From the NCBI GenBank assembly GCA_023807065.1, contig JAJJLU010004095.1, positions 1 through 18,857 on the forward strand: 18,857 nucleotides of DNA, written 5' to 3'. The DNA comes from Isotricha intestinalis. Its lineage: Eukaryota; Ciliophora; Litostomatea; Vestibuliferida; Isotrichidae. The notes beneath the pieces were generated by a model. That model was not told where the DNA came from and searched no databases. It saw only the letters and a program-made list of their open reading frames with translations. Below, one piece after another: positions 17,818 through 18,857 of this stretch. The first letter of the stretch is position 1. Every line of letters begins with the position of its first letter. The position numbers were made by a program, and so were the translations under genes.

Positions 17818-18142
17818 TGAAAATTAAATAAATAATAATTCTAATGAATTTATGTGCAATAAATAAAAAAGTAAAAAAAGCATTAGAATAAGAAGAATTA
17901 AATAAACTTTATATATCTTTGATAAAAGAAAAAATTGATAAAAAAAACATAAATTTTTTCCAAATTACATAAATATTATTATTAATATAATGAAAGAATA
18001 ATATTTGAGGTATATTATTATAATATTGAATACAAATTAAAATATTATTTAATTGATTTATTAACCTTTTCTTTAATTAATTATTTTAGTTTAAATAAAA
18101 AATTGTAAATTTAAAAATTTCTTTTTGTTTTAATAATAAAAT
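17818..18142. other. Intergenic region with a tiny interrupted frame
   Basis: After the propeller gene, ATG 17844-17846 opens a plus-strand frame reading MNLCAINKKVKKALE, then TAA at 17889-17891, then EELNKLYISLIKEKIDKK to a second TAA at about 17,970. It may be a small-gene relic or chance in A+T-rich DNA. The remainder up to the convergent minus-strand gene shows nothing. Confidence 0.3.
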
Positions 18143-18716
18143 TTATCTGCAATTTTGAGAAGTAATTGGAATACAAAAAAACAAACTAAATGTTCTAATA
18201 ATCAAGAAAAGAATACCAAATCGATTAGATTTTGAATTCATTTGCACCATCCCAATTCCTCTCATTGCAGTTCCACAGAACCAAACTGCAACATTAAGTG
18301 TAGGTATAAAACAATTAAGAAATTCACTTTCTTCTTTTTCTTTGAATTTTTTTATATAAAAAAATGCTAATATCAACATTAATAATTGATCAATATGAAT
18401 AAAATAAATTTTTATAAAAACTCCATTGCAATATAAAAAATTGATTCTACTACTAAAAATATAAAAATTAATATTGCCATAATTAAATAAATAATATTTT
18501 TTTTTTTTCCATTTAGTTGGTCTTCAAGAGCATAAATATTATTATTATTGTTTTTATTATCAGAATTGTAATTATAATTATAATTATTATTATTGTTGTT
18601 ATAATTATAATTGTAATTGTAATTGTAATTATTGTTATTATTATTAATGTTATTATTAAAAGCAGTATTGTTGTTAAAATCATTTGGAGATGTATTATTA
18701 TAATTTAACAAATTAA
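18143..18716 (-). pseudogene. Broken multi-helix membrane-protein gene with Asn/Tyr-rich N-terminus
   Basis: Two minus-strand frames belong together. The upstream one encodes an Asn/Tyr repeat tract, then ALEDQLNGKKKNIIYLIMAI and a hydrophobic helix, ending at TAA near 18,412. The downstream one (to TAA 18145-18143) encodes LLMLILAFFYIKKFKEKEES, a Cys/Trp-containing helix (LNVAVWFCGTAMRGIG) and a last helix (FGILFLIIRTFSLFFCIPI). A shift near 18,415 separates them. A GT-to-AG intron from about 18,418 to 18,365 is conceivable, but GTTTTT is a poor 5' splice site. No ATG precedes the Asn tract, and the divergent gene begins only about 20 bases upstream, so the 5' end looks truncated. The family is not recognised. 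Confidence 0.5.
18538..18660. repeat. Trinucleotide/hexanucleotide microsatellite (ATT, ATTATA, ATTGTA units)
   Basis: The run is built from ATT, TATAAT and TGTAAT units. On the minus strand it encodes alternating Asn-only and Asn-Tyr tracts inside the membrane-protein relic. Length polymorphism is expected. Confidence 0.8.
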
Positions 18717-18735
18717 AGATATATAAATAAATAAA

Positions 18736-18857
18736 ATGTCTGAAGATAAAACACCAATTATAACTGGTCAACCCGAAGATCCAAATTATATATCTGTTTC
18801 TTCTATATTAAATCAACCAAATCATAATATAATTTATATTCAAGATTATAATAATAC
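18736..18857 (+). CDS. Start of a plus-strand gene leaving the window
   Basis: ATG 18736-18738, preceded by AAATAAATAAA, opens a frame of 40 complete codons with no stop before the edge. It begins MSEDKTPIITGQPEDPNY and ends at IQDYNNT. It uses ordinary CAA, GAA and GAT codons and has a normal acidic, Pro-containing soluble N-terminus without a signal peptide. It diverges from the membrane-protein relic at 18143-18716, whose own N-terminal part contains a similar YNNT stretch, so the two could be paralogues. Function is unknown. Confidence 0.65.
   Translation, partial: MSEDKTPIITGQPEDPNYISVSSILNQPNHNIIYIQDYNN

Noticed and set aside
18517..18708. Plus-strand Ile/Val-rich frame of 63 codons
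   Set aside because: It is the ATT/GTT reading of the microsatellite and has no gene-like context.

Overview
The window is extremely A+T-rich (clearly above 80% by eye) eukaryotic DNA. Three facts point to a flagellated or ciliated protist. One gene looks like an outer-dynein-arm docking coiled-coil protein. Two genes carry Sfi1-like (centrin-binding) Trp repeats. The long genes are intronless. The intact genes (928, 576, 345 and 141 codons) never use TAA, TAG or TGA internally and end at TAA, so I read them with the standard code. That argues against a Tetrahymena- or Ichthyophthirius-type nuclear code. A standard-code ciliate or a metamonad flagellate such as a trichomonad relative would fit, but I cannot name the species.

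Left part (1-3629): a head-to-head pair of paralogues with Sfi1-like repeats. The minus-strand member runs off the left edge. The plus-strand member is complete, contains an internal duplication of about 0.6 kb, and ends in a Cys-rich block with an exact 11-residue period.

Middle (about 3.9-13 kb): a gene graveyard on the minus strand. A decayed giant gene of about 7 kb runs from about 10,978 down to about 3,928. It reads, in pieces, as a hydrophobic N-terminus, a very long ectodomain with Ig-like beta-sandwich signatures, several membrane helices and a Lys-rich tail. It is broken by many in-frame stops and frameshifts. Upstream of it (higher coordinates) are a second broken membrane-protein gene (about 11.4-12.0 kb), a GC-richer island next to an 18-A tract, a compact hairpin, and a dispersed repeat present twice.

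Right part (13.3-18.9 kb): an intact minus-strand gene for a coiled-coil protein of the ODA-docking type; a plus-strand gene for a small secreted Cys-rich protein with a twin CX3C motif; a plus-strand WD-repeat-like beta-propeller gene; a broken minus-strand membrane-protein gene with Asn/Tyr repeats; and, divergent from it, the start of a plus-strand gene that leaves the window.

The intact genes suggest cytoskeletal, ciliary or basal-body functions on both sides of a decaying surface-receptor-like locus. I see no operon-like logic, RNA genes, CRISPR arrays or recognisable transposase.
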